Below the pieces are notes generated by a model. That model did not search any database. It saw only the letters and a program-made list of their open reading frames with translations, and was not told where the DNA came from. A stretch of 64,000 nucleotides of DNA. Origin: Antedon mediterranea (lineage: Eukaryota; Echinodermata; Crinoidea; Comatulida; Antedonidae). How positions within the stretch are numbered: position 1 is the first letter of the stretch; each line of letters starts with the position of its first letter. The stretch lies in contig NC_092671.1 in assembly GCF_964355755.1 (NCBI RefSeq), forward strand, positions 39,635,304 through 39,699,303, written 5' to 3'. Positions 1-9,972 of this stretch are shown here, piece by piece. The translations under genes and the position numbers were made by a program.

Positions 1-2
1 GA

Positions 3-1214
3 CATGTACAACATTATCATCATGTCCTGCATAGACACGTCCACCGAAACGTGTTCAAGAATGCTTACGTAAATCATAGACGTAACGTCATTCATCGTCA
101 TCACGTTCGACATGTCCGTCATTTCCATCACGCCGTACATAGACATATTAACAGGCATGTTCAAACACACAAAAATGTATATCACAGGCGAAACATTCGC
201 CACAACAAAAACATACGTCATGTGACCCATCACCATCATGCCAGGCACGTGCACCATCATCGAGTGTTGGTATCTCACCGTAACGTCAGCCACCGACGAA
301 ACGTCATCCATCGACACATCGTTCGACATGTCCAACACTTGCATCACGTGTTACACAAATACCATCATCGAAACTTGGTTAGCCATGTGAATGTAAGCCA
401 TCGAAGAAATATCAGACATCGTCATCATGTACGTCACGTTCGTCATTACCATCACGTTGTACACGTACATCATCACCGACATTTACACCGTAACATCAAC
501 GTGAACCACCGACGTAACGTTATACATCGTCGCCGCGTTAACCATGTTCGACATTACCATCATATAGTAAACGTACACGGACACCGCAGTGTCAGCAGTC
601 ACGTGAAGGTAAACCATCGAAAAAACATTCACCTACATCGTACCATTACGCATGCTAAACATTTCCACCAGGTGTTACACCGACACACTCACATAACACG
701 ACATCATCACGTGAACGTCAACCATCGACGTAACATCAAGCATAGACACAACGTCCGTCATGTTCGACATTACCACCATGTATTGCACAGACATCGTCAT
801 ATCGTGAAGCAACATCACCGAAACGTATACCATCGACGAAACGTGCATCACCATTACCACAAAAGCCATGTCCATCATTACCATCGCTCCTTCCACAGGC
901 ATCTTCACCGTAATGTGCATACCCAGGTTCACGTGACCCACAACCGCAACGTTGCACATCACCACCACCTGCGTCACGTTCATCATTACCATCACGTAAT
1001 AAATAGGCACCAACATAAGAATGTGTCCACACATGCCCATGTGAGTCATCATAGACACGTGCGCCATAACACTCACGTGAGTCATTCGCACCATATTTAC
1101 CATCGTCTGACAAGGTATAGCAAACGTGTGTTACATCACCATCGAAACGTTTATCACAGTCGTAACGTACAACATAACAGGCACGTAAGCCATACGCACC
1201 ACCACCACCACTAA
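3..1214 (+). CDS. Histidine/arginine-rich 36-residue-repeat protein, 3' part
   Basis: The frame is open from the left window edge to TAA at 1212-1214 (403 codons), so the true start, and possibly a signal peptide, lies outside. The protein is a chain of about ten 36-residue units plus a partial last one. Each unit begins with a V-x-H-R-R-N-V/I motif, followed by alternating His such as RHVRHYHHVLHRH. I see no Asp, Glu, Cys, Trp or Pro, almost no Gly and one frame over the whole length, so it is strongly basic. Between units, His (CAT/CAC) and Arg (AGA/CGA/CGT) codons vary while the residues stay, which argues for selection on the protein rather than a fresh DNA satellite. The protein ends in five His. 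I recognise no family. His density suggests metal binding or pH-dependent charge; this is inference. Opposite-strand open frames at 675-1239 are shadows of this repeat. Confidence 0.72.
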   Translation, partial: HVQHYHHVLHRHVHRNVFKNAYVNHRRNVIHRHHVRHVRHFHHAVHRHINRHVQTHKNVYHRRNIRHNKNIRHVTHHHHARHVHHHRVLVSHRNVSHRRNVIHRHIVRHVQHLHHVLHKYHHRNLVSHVNVSHRRNIRHRHHVRHVRHYHHVVHVHHHRHLHRNINVNHRRNVIHRRRVNHVRHYHHIVNVHGHRSVSSHVKVNHRKNIHLHRTITHAKHFHQVLHRHTHITRHHHVNVNHRRNIKHRHNVRHVRHYHHVLHRHRHIVKQHHRNVYHRRNVHHHYHKSHVHHYHRSFHRHLHRNVHTQVHVTHNRNVAHHHHLRHVHHYHHVINRHQHKNVSTHAHVSHHRHVRHNTHVSHSHHIYHRLTRYSKRVLHHHRNVYHSRNVQHNRHVSHTHHHHH

Positions 1215-1291
1215 ATGAACGAATTATAACCCTATGCAAACGAATATAACCCGAATATAACCCGAATTATAACCCTATGCAAACGAATATA
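1215..1291. repeat. Short degenerate tandem repeat just after the stop codon
   Basis: The block ACGAATTATAACCCTATGCA recurs here with shortened copies between (ACGAATATAACCCG). It lies in the probable 3' UTR of the His/Arg-rich gene. A possible polyadenylation signal AATAAA is at 1583-1588. Confidence 0.6.
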
Positions 1292-2291
1292 CTTATAGAA
1301 ATTGAACATTTCTATACATTATTTAAAGTAAATCTAATAATTAAAACCTCGTTCACATGCGATTATCATAATACGAATGCATTTATTCAATTCTATTTGG
1401 AATATCTGTCTCTTCAATGTGATTAAAATTGACATTCTGTGATATTATTCAGATAGAGAGAGGAAAATTAAATGTCATAAACGTTATTGCATATTTGTGG
1501 CTTATTTTCTATTCCTGATGTTTCTTGTGTCTTCTTTTTTCTTTCTTGACTACGTGAATAAGATTAAGAGGTTAAAATGATAAATAAATCACACGTCACA
1601 AATAAGAATTATTTTTTTCATGGATGCATTATCTTTGATATACTATTATTTTGTTTATTAATTTATATTGAATATACTGAATATGTTATACATAGGCCTA
1701 TTACCGTTAAAAAATGTCGTGCTATAAATAGACCAAAATAGATCTTGAGGCAACAATGAACCAACCAAGTCAGTTAATTATGCATACCATACCAAATAGT
1801 AGGACAATTAGAAATGTCCCGAACGGCGCCCCGTACCGGACATTAACATGCAGAAATGACGCAATTCATCTTTCGGTAATTAGAATTACTGAAACTAATA
1901 TTAAAAAAAGTAAAAGTAAAACTTGAATTACTGAAGACTCGGACATCTCTGATTATTTAAATATATTTTGTATATACGCATCTGAGAAATGACAAAAACA
2001 GTAAAAATACAAAATACAGAACTAGAAAAACGACGATGGAAAGATATCTTAAGCTGATAGCAACGCCAGTCAATGCGTATGACAACTTCTCTAGATCATT
2101 TCAAACAATGATTAATCAATTCTTTCAAATCAAGCTAAAATATCACAATCACCTTGGCTAACCGAATCGATTGCCATGAAAATAAACTAAGTCAAAAGTA
2201 AGTAAATATACAACCGCTTCTAATTGTCTTTGCATGCAAAATTGAAGATACAATAACTATAGTGACAGAATATAAACGAGGAAAACAACAA

Positions 2292-2330
2292 CTGATGAAG
2301 TCTAGCTAGACGAAACGTTCTTGAAACGTA
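2292..2330 (+). ncRNA. Hammerhead-ribozyme-like motif, probably a retroelement relic
   Basis: CTGATGA (2292-2298) is followed by an extra A, a perfect stem II (GTCT, loop AGCT, AGAC; 2300-2311), the GAA core (2312-2314), a 5-bp stem III (ACGTT/AACGT with loop CTTGA, 2315-2329) and A2330 at the cleavage-site position. This order matches the catalytic core of type I hammerheads. I cannot pair stem I in this copy (flanks ACAACAA and AATTAAAA), and the extra A before stem II is non-canonical, so activity is doubtful. Penelope-like elements are known to carry hammerheads and to leave similar relics, so that origin is likely. Confidence 0.45.
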
Positions 2331-3940
2331 AATTAAAATTACTGGTTTAATGAACTACATATCAATAAATCTATACGATGGGACAAAACATAATCTTGTT
2401 AGGTGAACTTCGCAGTATAATATCTCTAAATGGGAGCAAATTTTATTTTATCGTGATTTCCGTTTCCGAGGTATTAAATTATTATAAAAAAGCACAACAA
2501 ACACACTTTCAATCCATGAAAATTGTAAAAGATAATGTTACACTAATAATGTGTATTTGATGACGATATCAAAAATGATACTTTAAGCGTACTTAAGTGT
2601 ACTTACAATTGGTTGTTGGGTTTGGCAAAACTGAGCCAAGGAAGAGTTTAACTTCTCCAACAATTTGTATTATATCTAGAAAAATAGTCAAAATACTAAT
2701 TACTTCAAACAAAGAAAATAATAATTGTGTTTTTTGGATGAAATTCTTAAATGGTATTATAGAAGCCACCAGTAACACTCACACCAAACAGTTAAAATTA
2801 ATTGCATCATGAATAGAGAACGTACTCAAAGACAAATTAAATATTTTGTTAACACATTAATGAAGTAGGCGTAGGCCTACTATCTCAAACTGTGCTTCCA
2901 GACGGGACATTTTTAATTTAGTATTTATTAATTTCAATAATAAATCTTAATCAGCCTACTGTAATTCTAACTGTAAGGTAGTAGGTCCTGTCAAAGAACA
3001 TGGTGCATTAGCCCTGTCTACTTGACACAGCCGAGTGAGATCAACACCCACTAAAGTATGCCTTGCACTACAATAGGCCTATGCAATTATTATATGCCTA
3101 TATATCGTCTATATAAAACCATTGTATTGTTTTCCTTTAAATTATACATACATGCATTGTATTCAGTAATGAAAACAATAATAAAAATATGTGATTTAAC
3201 CCAACTCACTGCTCACTCTAACTAGAATTTATCTATATTGAAACAACACAACTGAAAGAACATAGGTCCAACCAACTGCTATTATTAGGTTGTTCAAAAA
3301 CTATTTGTGTTAAAATTCAAATAATTAAAATTATATACAATTACAAACATTATATAGATATTATATGTGATATTTACCTTTTCTTAGACCTAGAAAAACG
3401 AAGACGTAACCGCTTTATTCATGTTTTATAGCATGCGCATCGTCTTGTGGATCGATTACAACAACAGTAATAACTCTGGCGTATCTCTTTTCCTTCTATA
3501 TAGTTTAACTTATTATAATAAATGTATTTTGGCCGCAATGCCAGGCGAGGTTATTGCTACACTCTAGTTATATGGGCCAGCCTTAGTTCAGTCCTGCCTT
3601 AATATGACCGTATGCTCCACGCCACGGTCAGCAAACCCAGCACAATATGCCATAACATTGGGCCTACATATGTAGGCCTAGACCACATACCTGAGAAAAT
3701 ATGAATGAATTAGAATTTCGTCTCTGTCTTTTTCACTCTTGTAGTTAGTATACTAAGCCTTTCACCGTTTATTTGTTTTGTATAATACAACCCTTATTTG
3801 TGTTTTAATTACTGTTTTGGTGTTGTCTTATTTGCGAGAATTCCGAGTACCGAAACACGTGTGTCTGTTTACATTTCTTCTGCGCTCTACGTCAAGCAAC
3901 GTTAACAAACCCGTCAACAAGCGTTAAACTCATCAACCAT

Positions 3941-4016
3941 CAAAGTCATTACGTCAAAGTTAAATTAATTTACTTCAGAATTGAATCAAATTGTTAACTT
4001 TGACGTAGTGACTTTG
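3941..4016. repeat. Imperfect inverted repeat (hairpin) with regulatory-like half sites
   Basis: AAAGTCATTACGTCAAAGTT (left arm) faces AACTTTGACGTAGTGACTTT (right arm) with one mismatch and a loop of about 29 nt. Each arm contains TACGTCA (CRE-like) next to AAAGTCA; the right arm read on the - strand gives AGGTCAAAGTCA, which resembles a nuclear-receptor repeat. It could be regulatory or a decayed fold-back element. Confidence 0.5.
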
Positions 4017-4359
4017 ACCTACCTTTGAGACAGTGCATATGGTTAGGTGAATAAAACTAATATGAATGACAACACATGATTAAAAAATAGAGGTCTAAAC
4101 TGGCTTGAAAATGTTTTATTTATTATTGTGAATATGCATTGCAATCCAAATTTACATTCTCAAGTTAAATTCGTATTCGTATTTATATTATGCGTAGAAA
4201 AGTATAGTAACACACACGTAAATTAAGGTTATCTACCTAATTGTAAACAGATTTGACAACAAAGTGTATGCGTAGGCCTACTGTTACAAATTTAGAGCAG
4301 AAACAAATTAACTGGTTATAAACATTTTAATAAGCCTAATATGCATTACAACATGTAAT

Positions 4360-4420
4360 GTAATGTTGTTCGATTTATATAGCGCTTATACAATCAAAAG
4401 ATTGTCCCAAAGCTCTGAGA
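4360..4420. repeat. SINE/LINE-tail-like remnant (ATTTATATAGCGCTTATAC)
   Basis: The stretch ATTTATATAGCGCTTATAC followed by CCCAAAGCTCTGAGAG resembles the AAGCGCTATATAAAT-type 3' ends common in invertebrate non-LTR elements. Related pieces occur at 56762-56975, 59725-59790 and 61505-61615. Confidence 0.4.
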
Positions 4421-4989
4421 GAAAAAACATAAAGAAATTAAAAAGAAAAAAGATGGGTTTTTAAAAGTGTTTTGAAAACTATGATAGAGGATGCATTTTT
4501 AATAGAATCAGATTGCAAAAGCTCGATCACCATAGGTTACTTCAATATCTCTAAGTGGTTGGTTTTGAATCTAAATTTAAAGTTGAATAAGTTATAGTAC
4601 AAAGAAGTTGACTAAAAGAAAACACTTAAAAAGAAAGAAAAAAAGAAAACAAACTGAGGATTCCTTTTCCCCTCAATATTCTATATTAAAATGAAACTTA
4701 AAGTAGACTGAATCAGACGTTAAAAGTAACTTAAACAATGGGAAAACATTGTGCAATTGGTAGGTTGTTTCAGCACATTAACTAAAGCAAATTAAGTATA
4801 TTACAACTATCACTATATTCGTACTTATTTGGAAAACTTTGTTATATGTATCCAATATTTGTAGCCAATACTGTGTCTCTCTAAGTCATTTATGACCTTA
4901 TTCATAAATATGATGAAAATGGGTATTGTATTTCTCCCGGATTTTGATAATGTCCCGTTATTAAATATGTGTATTGCGCGCGCGCCTTC

Positions 4990-5847
4990 TCAAAATTCAT
5001 CATGATAATAATCGTCATGGTCATCATGATCGTGATCTGGATGATCATCATCGTCATAATGATGATAATGATGCACTTCGTGTGGGTGAGTATCGTTATG
5101 GTGCATGTAGTCGTGGTCTGGATGGGTTTCGTTGCCACCGTAGTAATGGTAATGGTGTATTTCATGGTGTGGATACGGGTGTGTTTCATTGTACATGTGG
5201 TGATCATCTGGGTACTCATGCGTGTCGTTGTACATGTGGTCGTCGTGGTGATAGTCATCGGGGTGGCCATAGTGATGGATGTCATGGTGATCATCTGGAT
5301 GGATGTCATGGTGATCATCTGGATGGATGTCATGGTGATCATCTGGATGGATGTCATGGTGATCATCTGGATGGATGTCATGGTGATCATCCGGATGGAT
5401 GTCATGGTGATCATCTGGATGAATGTCATGGTGATCATCTGGGTGGATGTCATGGTGATCTAGATCATGATGGTCATCAGGATGTAGATGGTCGTCTGGA
5501 TGAATATCATGATGATCGTCGTCATGGTGATCATCTGGATGGCCATCGTGATCATCGTGATGATCGTCGTCATGGTGATCATCCGGGTGGCCATCGTCAT
5601 GGTTATCATCAGGATGCGCATTAGCCGGTTTTGCGTTCTTCTGCGGCTTTTCTACAGCAGCCTTGTCAACATCATCGTCATCATCTACAGCTTCCACATT
5701 CACGCCATCGTCATCATCTTGGGCGGCTTTAACATTATCGTCTGCTGCTGTGTTCTGCGACGTCTCTCTTCTTGGTACTGCTTCACAACTCACAATGATG
5801 ACAAGTAAAATGCAACCAAACAAGATATTTCGTTTCACTAACTCCAT
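4990..5847 (-). CDS. Secreted aspartate/histidine-rich repeat glycoprotein
   Basis: The 285-residue protein starts at ATG 5847. Residues 1-23 are a typical signal peptide (basic MELVKR, hydrophobic core, likely cut after CEA). Residues 24-76 form an Ala/Asp/Lys spacer with D-runs. Residues 78-192 are Asp/His repeats including seven uninterrupted HHDIHPDD units. Residues 193-285 are His/Tyr/Asp-rich with four N-glycosylation sequons (NDT, NET, NET, NDT). The TGA stop is at 4990-4992. Directly upstream of the ATG the - strand reads TTTTTATTTGTTTTTCCAG, a strong 3' splice site, so a non-coding 5' exon is expected; a candidate ends at 6767. I recognise no family. Secretion, acidity and His density suggest divalent-metal binding (Zn, Cu, Ca) in an extracellular matrix, shell, skeleton or glue; this is inference. 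Other open frames over this repeat (4902-5624) are shadows. Confidence 0.82.
   Translation of the reverse strand: MELVKRNILFGCILLVIIVSCEAVPRRETSQNTAADDNVKAAQDDDDGVNVEAVDDDDDVDKAAVEKPQKNAKPANAHPDDNHDDGHPDDHHDDDHHDDHDGHPDDHHDDDHHDIHPDDHLHPDDHHDLDHHDIHPDDHHDIHPDDHHDIHPDDHHDIHPDDHHDIHPDDHHDIHPDDHHDIHPDDHHDIHHYGHPDDYHHDDHMYNDTHEYPDDHHMYNETHPYPHHEIHHYHYYGGNETHPDHDYMHHNDTHPHEVHHYHHYDDDDHPDHDHDDHDDYYHDEF
5276..5462 (-). repeat. 24-bp coding tandem repeat (HHDIHPDD units)
   Basis: About seven nearly identical 24-bp copies of GATGTCATGGTGATCATCTG plus GATG, differing only by single bases. The near identity contrasts with the diverged flanking His/Asp codons and indicates recent expansion, so copy number is probably polymorphic. 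Confidence 0.85.
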
Positions 5848-5848
5848 T

Positions 5849-6767
5849 CTGGAAAAACAAATAAAAAATGTTGTCTAATTACACACATTCTACAAGTATA
5901 TCGTATGTAAATTGGCGATGTAAATGCTGGAATTAATTATACACAACTCTCTTAAACATTCACACAGGAATAATATTAAATTTTATTAACATTATTCCCA
6001 CAAAATTATTTTTAAATGTATTCGACGAATTGTTAGAATAATGATTGATAATCGCCGACAAAAAAACTAAAAGTAGCCATGTGTCATATGACGTCAGACT
6101 TTAGTTAACAACCAGCAACTGTTTTCTGCCACGTGCATAAGAATTCTGCAATTTTAAAAATTGTAAAATTAAAAGCAGTCTCTTTTTTTCCTGCTCAATC
6201 GGTCCATGGAAAAATAATTTGAATCAAAGTAAATTGTAGCCCATACATTATTGTTAAAACTGAGAGAAGTCTTTTCCGGTTGGCGGTTCACCTTGGAGAA
6301 ATAAAATAATTAAAATCTCGGGAACAGTATTTCTCAATTGGGTCGGCCTGGCAGTTAATAAATAATATTAAAACATTTTAAAACTATGGAAGAAAGTAGT
6401 TTAGTTGAATGAATTCTTTTTCTTAAAATTTAATCAAATGGGTTTATTAATGACTTCCTGTATTACATGTAAATTTCCGCTTGTTTAATGAATTACGATT
6501 ATTGTGATTTGATATAATTAATAGGTCAGGCCGAAAAGGTGCTACTAATTACGAATTATAAACTAATTATAGAAAGACTAGTTCTTCTAAAGCGTGGAAA
6601 GTTAAATAATTTAATTATGAAAAAGATATTATTACCGGTAAGCCTATTTTGTGTGGTGCACGATGTTAAACGTTGCACAAATTGTTTTTTTAAAAGAAGA
6701 AAAAAAAGCACGAACAAATCGAATGGCAATAGAAAAAACACAGAAAAAATATATCTTTATACTTACA
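5849..6767 (-). other. Probable 5' UTR intron of the Asp/His-rich gene
   Basis: On the - strand a good donor (ATAAT|GTAAGTATAAAG, exon end 6767) and the strong acceptor just before the start codon (intron end 5849) define a possible 919-bp intron. No coding signal is seen inside. Open frames at 6539-6898 lack support. Confidence 0.45.
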
Positions 6768-6854
6768 TTATAGACTATTATCACCAGCGACTGTAATCGT
6801 CTTGTAACCTGTGCACTTGGTATGTCCACCGTTACAAACGTTCTGCTTATAAAG
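6767..6854 (-). promoter_or_regulatory. Candidate TATA box and non-coding first exon of the Asp/His-rich gene
   Basis: CTTTATAAG on the - strand (6854-6846) is followed about 25-30 bp downstream by a plausible start region (about 6820) and then by the donor at 6767/6766. No ATG lies in the proposed exon before the donor. No transcript evidence is available. Confidence 0.4.
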
Positions 6855-6899
6855 AACCGAACTCCACCAGGTAACACGTTACCGTTTTGTTTGATCAAT

Positions 6900-7740
6900 T
6901 ATTAACTTTTTGCTAAGTCTGGTGGCACCGTAACGTGGCATCTACATTGTACGATCAAATGCGGGTTTAATTTTGCCTAAAAATCAAGAGGACTTGCATC
7001 ATAGAGCATTACCTCAATTTGTATTAATACATTTGAATAATTTCAATTACATCATACGTTTTATGATGACACACTATTACGTACATTTTTCTGATAGCGT
7101 GTACACGAAATACGAATAAAACCACGTTTAATTAAATGTCCCTTTACTCTTTTCTAGGTAGAAGTAGTCTAAATTAGTTAAATAATGTGTCGATATGTTT
7201 TAACATGCTAAACAAAATCTTTGTATATTGGATCACCATATTCTGAGGTTTATTTGAGTTACATCCATACTTATTCCGTTTCACGGAACGGAAGACGGTG
7301 CTCCCTTTGATGTAAATAATTCAACAAGTCCAATCAAATGACGTCATGATTAGTTAGAGCAATAATATCGCGACAATACAACCATATTTTAATGTTTTTA
7401 TTATGATTTCTAACAATATTAATTTTATCAAAGACAGCATTATCCTCCTAAAAAAAATTAATTTTTATAAATTTATCGTCGATCTTTATCATCACTGCGT
7501 TTATTTTCCTACTTGCAGACGATTTAAAAAGTCAAAATATCCTTAAATAAAAAATAAACAGAAAACAATGAACTCATTATATACATTTTAATTATGAAAC
7601 CCACTGTGAAAAGAACTATACATCTGTACATAATATTATATACGCACTTTGAGTGAAATTAAAGTTATCAAGTTTACAGGACAATACTATAGAATAGTTT
7701 TATACGTAGAAAATCGTCACACTCCCTACCAAATGCGCGT
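6900..7740. other. Intergenic, no gene seen
   Basis: AT-rich sequence between the proposed promoter of the Asp/His-rich gene and the CCAAT/TATA block. I see no coding frame, RNA gene or recognisable repeat. Confidence 0.5.
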
Positions 7741-7744
7741 TAAT

Positions 7745-7880
7745 CTGACCAATCATAAGCTAGGAAACGCGCGTACGCACAAACCACTAGTGTCATGATA
7801 CTAACCAATAAGAGGCATTTAGTTCATTTACCAATGGACTATTCAAATATATACGTATTCACAGCCCAGTCATTAAATTA
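7745..7880 (+). promoter_or_regulatory. Promoter-like block: three CCAAT boxes and a TATA box
   Basis: CCAAT occurs in the same orientation at 7749-7753 (GACCAATCAT), 7805-7809 (AACCAATAAG) and 7831-7835 (TACCAATGGA). AAATATATAC follows at 7845-7854, with a pyrimidine/CA context about 25 bp on (7860-7872). The spacing resembles a strong RNA polymerase II promoter of the histone type. The first ATG (7884) opens only 14 codons. No gene is recognised downstream on this strand, so it may drive a non-coding or spliced RNA, or be a chance cluster. Confidence 0.4.
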
Positions 7881-8877
7881 AAAATGTATAGAATTTATTC
7901 GGGTGCGAATTCTTCAAATCTTTGTTAAATCAATAAATATGTTTTAAAATAGCACAGTAGCTTGTATTGAAGATTAAATAGCATTTGAAGAAAAAAAAAT
8001 ACCTGTTTTAAAAAATATAGACGTCCTATTATGTTAAGTATTACTCCGCGTCAACCAATTAAATATTAAGGCTACATTCTGGTTATCAATTAAATTTGTA
8101 TTTCAGAAAAAAACAAAAATTATAACAAATTTGGTACAAACTGGTTTGAAGATGAAAAAATAGACAAGCGAAAAAAAAAGCATGGGGTTGAGTTGATGTT
8201 TTTTTCAAGCTGTAATGTAAATTTATCTTGTACAATATTTAAAATGCAGTTTTAATTATGGTAAACTACACTTATATGTATATTAGGTAATAATATAGCA
8301 ACATCAAAATCATTTTAACGGTATTAATTTTACCGTATAATCATCAAACTGGCATTGAGGTATAACCTACATATTTTTGTAACTTAAAAAAAAAACAACA
8401 TTGGAACAGTATTCAGGATCTATTGCACACTTTAAACTCAAGATTACATATCAAAATAGAAAACAAAATAATTCATCAGCAAGCAAATTACAAAATTCCT
8501 ACACAACTCTTGCGGCGGCGTTCACAAGTTATTCGCAAACACATTTTAGTACAGAAAACAACGGCGTAAATTTTGTTACCGAGGAAATTCAAATCTATCA
8601 ATTGTAAAGGAACCGTCTCTCATCAAATAGACAAGATATCAAGCAATCTTATACCAACAGTAAACCAACTCATTGAAGCTTTACGCTCCCATTGTCCCTG
8701 TTCAGACACATACCATCAGCAGAATCTTAAAATTGTCACCTAATGAAGCCAAACGCTTTTTTTTTGTATATTTAACAGAAACTCTGCAATGCATACAAGG
8801 GCGTATATGGTAGAAATATTTGGTTTCAAAAATAAATTATTTAACTTGGGGTAAAAAAAAAGGATCTGTTGAAGGGT

Positions 8878-9018
8878 TAAGTTCTGTCTACACAATCAAA
8901 CTAGTTTGACAAAAAATGTGATGTGCCCAAATATGGTAATGATACATCATCATGTACAGATATGAGCACATCACATTTTTTTGGAACATATTTTGTAGCT
9001 ACTGTGTAGATAGATCCT
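8878..9018. mobile_element. MITE family 1, copy 1
   Basis: Left end TTAAGTTCTGTCTACACAAT, ACTAGTTTGACAAAAAA and GTGATGTGCCCAAATATGG; right half with GAGCACATCACATTTTTTT. The right terminus is diverged. Confidence 0.75.
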
Positions 9019-9581
9019 AAAAAAGAAAATAAGTCTTAAATATTCTAGGTTTTGTAGGTAAAAATGGCTGCAAAACATACTGAACGGTAAAAATGAATCA
9101 CAAAATGTCTGGTTTAAAAACTGCATTGTTCAAATCATCAATACTATGTAATCAAATAAAAAATAAAATACTTTTACAAATTTAGTTTTACCATTTAATA
9201 TTTTAATTCATTTTTCATATTTATATTTTTGTCATTAAATAATGTTAAGTCCAGGTATAAAAGTAGTGCTGCAGTATTTACACATTATTTATGAGAATAC
9301 AAGTGAGATACATTATTCACTTGTTGCCCCATACACAACAACCCGTCTATTCTTTTGGATTGCATGACCCAACATCAAAGATTATGAACAGAGCAGAACA
9401 GACTCTGGAGTAGTAAATGAACCAATCACAATGCAGAAATGTACAAACAATCCTCCCACACTAATGCTGTACAGCCTTGTTCGATGTTGCATGACCAAAA
9501 AGTCTATTAATATGAAGACTTATTTTTGGTGCCATTTTTACCTACATATTATTTTCATAAGGTTTTAGAAAGATATTTTAC

Positions 9582-9730
9582 TTAAGCTCTGTCTAAACAA
9601 TCCAGTTTTATGCTATAGAAAAAAAAGTGATGTGCCCATATATGGACATGATGATTTCATATCACTAACATATTTGGGTATGTAACACTTTTTTGTCAAA
9701 ACTAGTTTGATAGTGTAGAGAGAGCTGTAA
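9582..9730. mobile_element. MITE family 1, copy 2
   Basis: TTAAGCTCTGTCTAAACAAT at the left, CCCATATATGGACATGATGA in the middle, and AACTAGTTTGATAGTGTAGA at the right. Confidence 0.78.
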
Positions 9731-9972
9731 GCACAAAATGTATGCACATATTGCAATTTAAAGAAAATTCACATTTTTTTATGTCATTTACGAAGAGGTC
9801 TACATTGCAATTTTAGGGAAAACGAGGCTTCACAAGAAATAAAATGAATCTACATTAGAGGAGTGAAATTAGAAAATACCTAAAAACAACTGTCAACCGC
9901 TTGCCACTGAGCATCATAACAAAATGACAGGCTGATGAAGCTTAGAAAATAAGCTTAGCATGTCAAGACAGT

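Larger units (their letters stand above)
1292..4989. other. Intergenic region without recognised genes
   Basis: No exon-like open frame with splice signals or a recognisable protein was found on either strand. Two overlapping 60-70 codon frames at 2593-2812 look accidental. The region holds a hammerhead-like motif (2292-2330), a hairpin with nuclear-receptor/CRE-like halves (3941-4016), several AGGCCT palindromes in a TAGGCCTA context (about 1696, 2871, 3075, 3675, 4275) and a small-repeat remnant near 4360-4420. Confidence 0.6.

Noticed and set aside
675-1239. Minus-strand frames over the His/Arg repeat gene
   Set aside because: They show no 36-residue conservation and exist only because His/Arg/Val codons give stop-poor complements. 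The + frame is open over the whole block.
2593-2812. Overlapping 61- and 71-codon frames on both strands
   Set aside because: No homology, splice sites or compositional signal; such lengths occur by chance.
4902-5624. Met/Ile/Thr-rich and Asp/Gly/His-rich frames overlapping the Asp/His gene
   Set aside because: These are alternative readings of the 24-bp repeat; only the 4990-5847 minus frame has a signal peptide, an acceptor before the ATG and sequons.
9931-9960. Second hammerhead (CTGATGA followed by AGCTTA/TAAGCT stem)
   Set aside because: The GAAA core after stem II is absent (TAGCATG instead), so this is only a hairpin.
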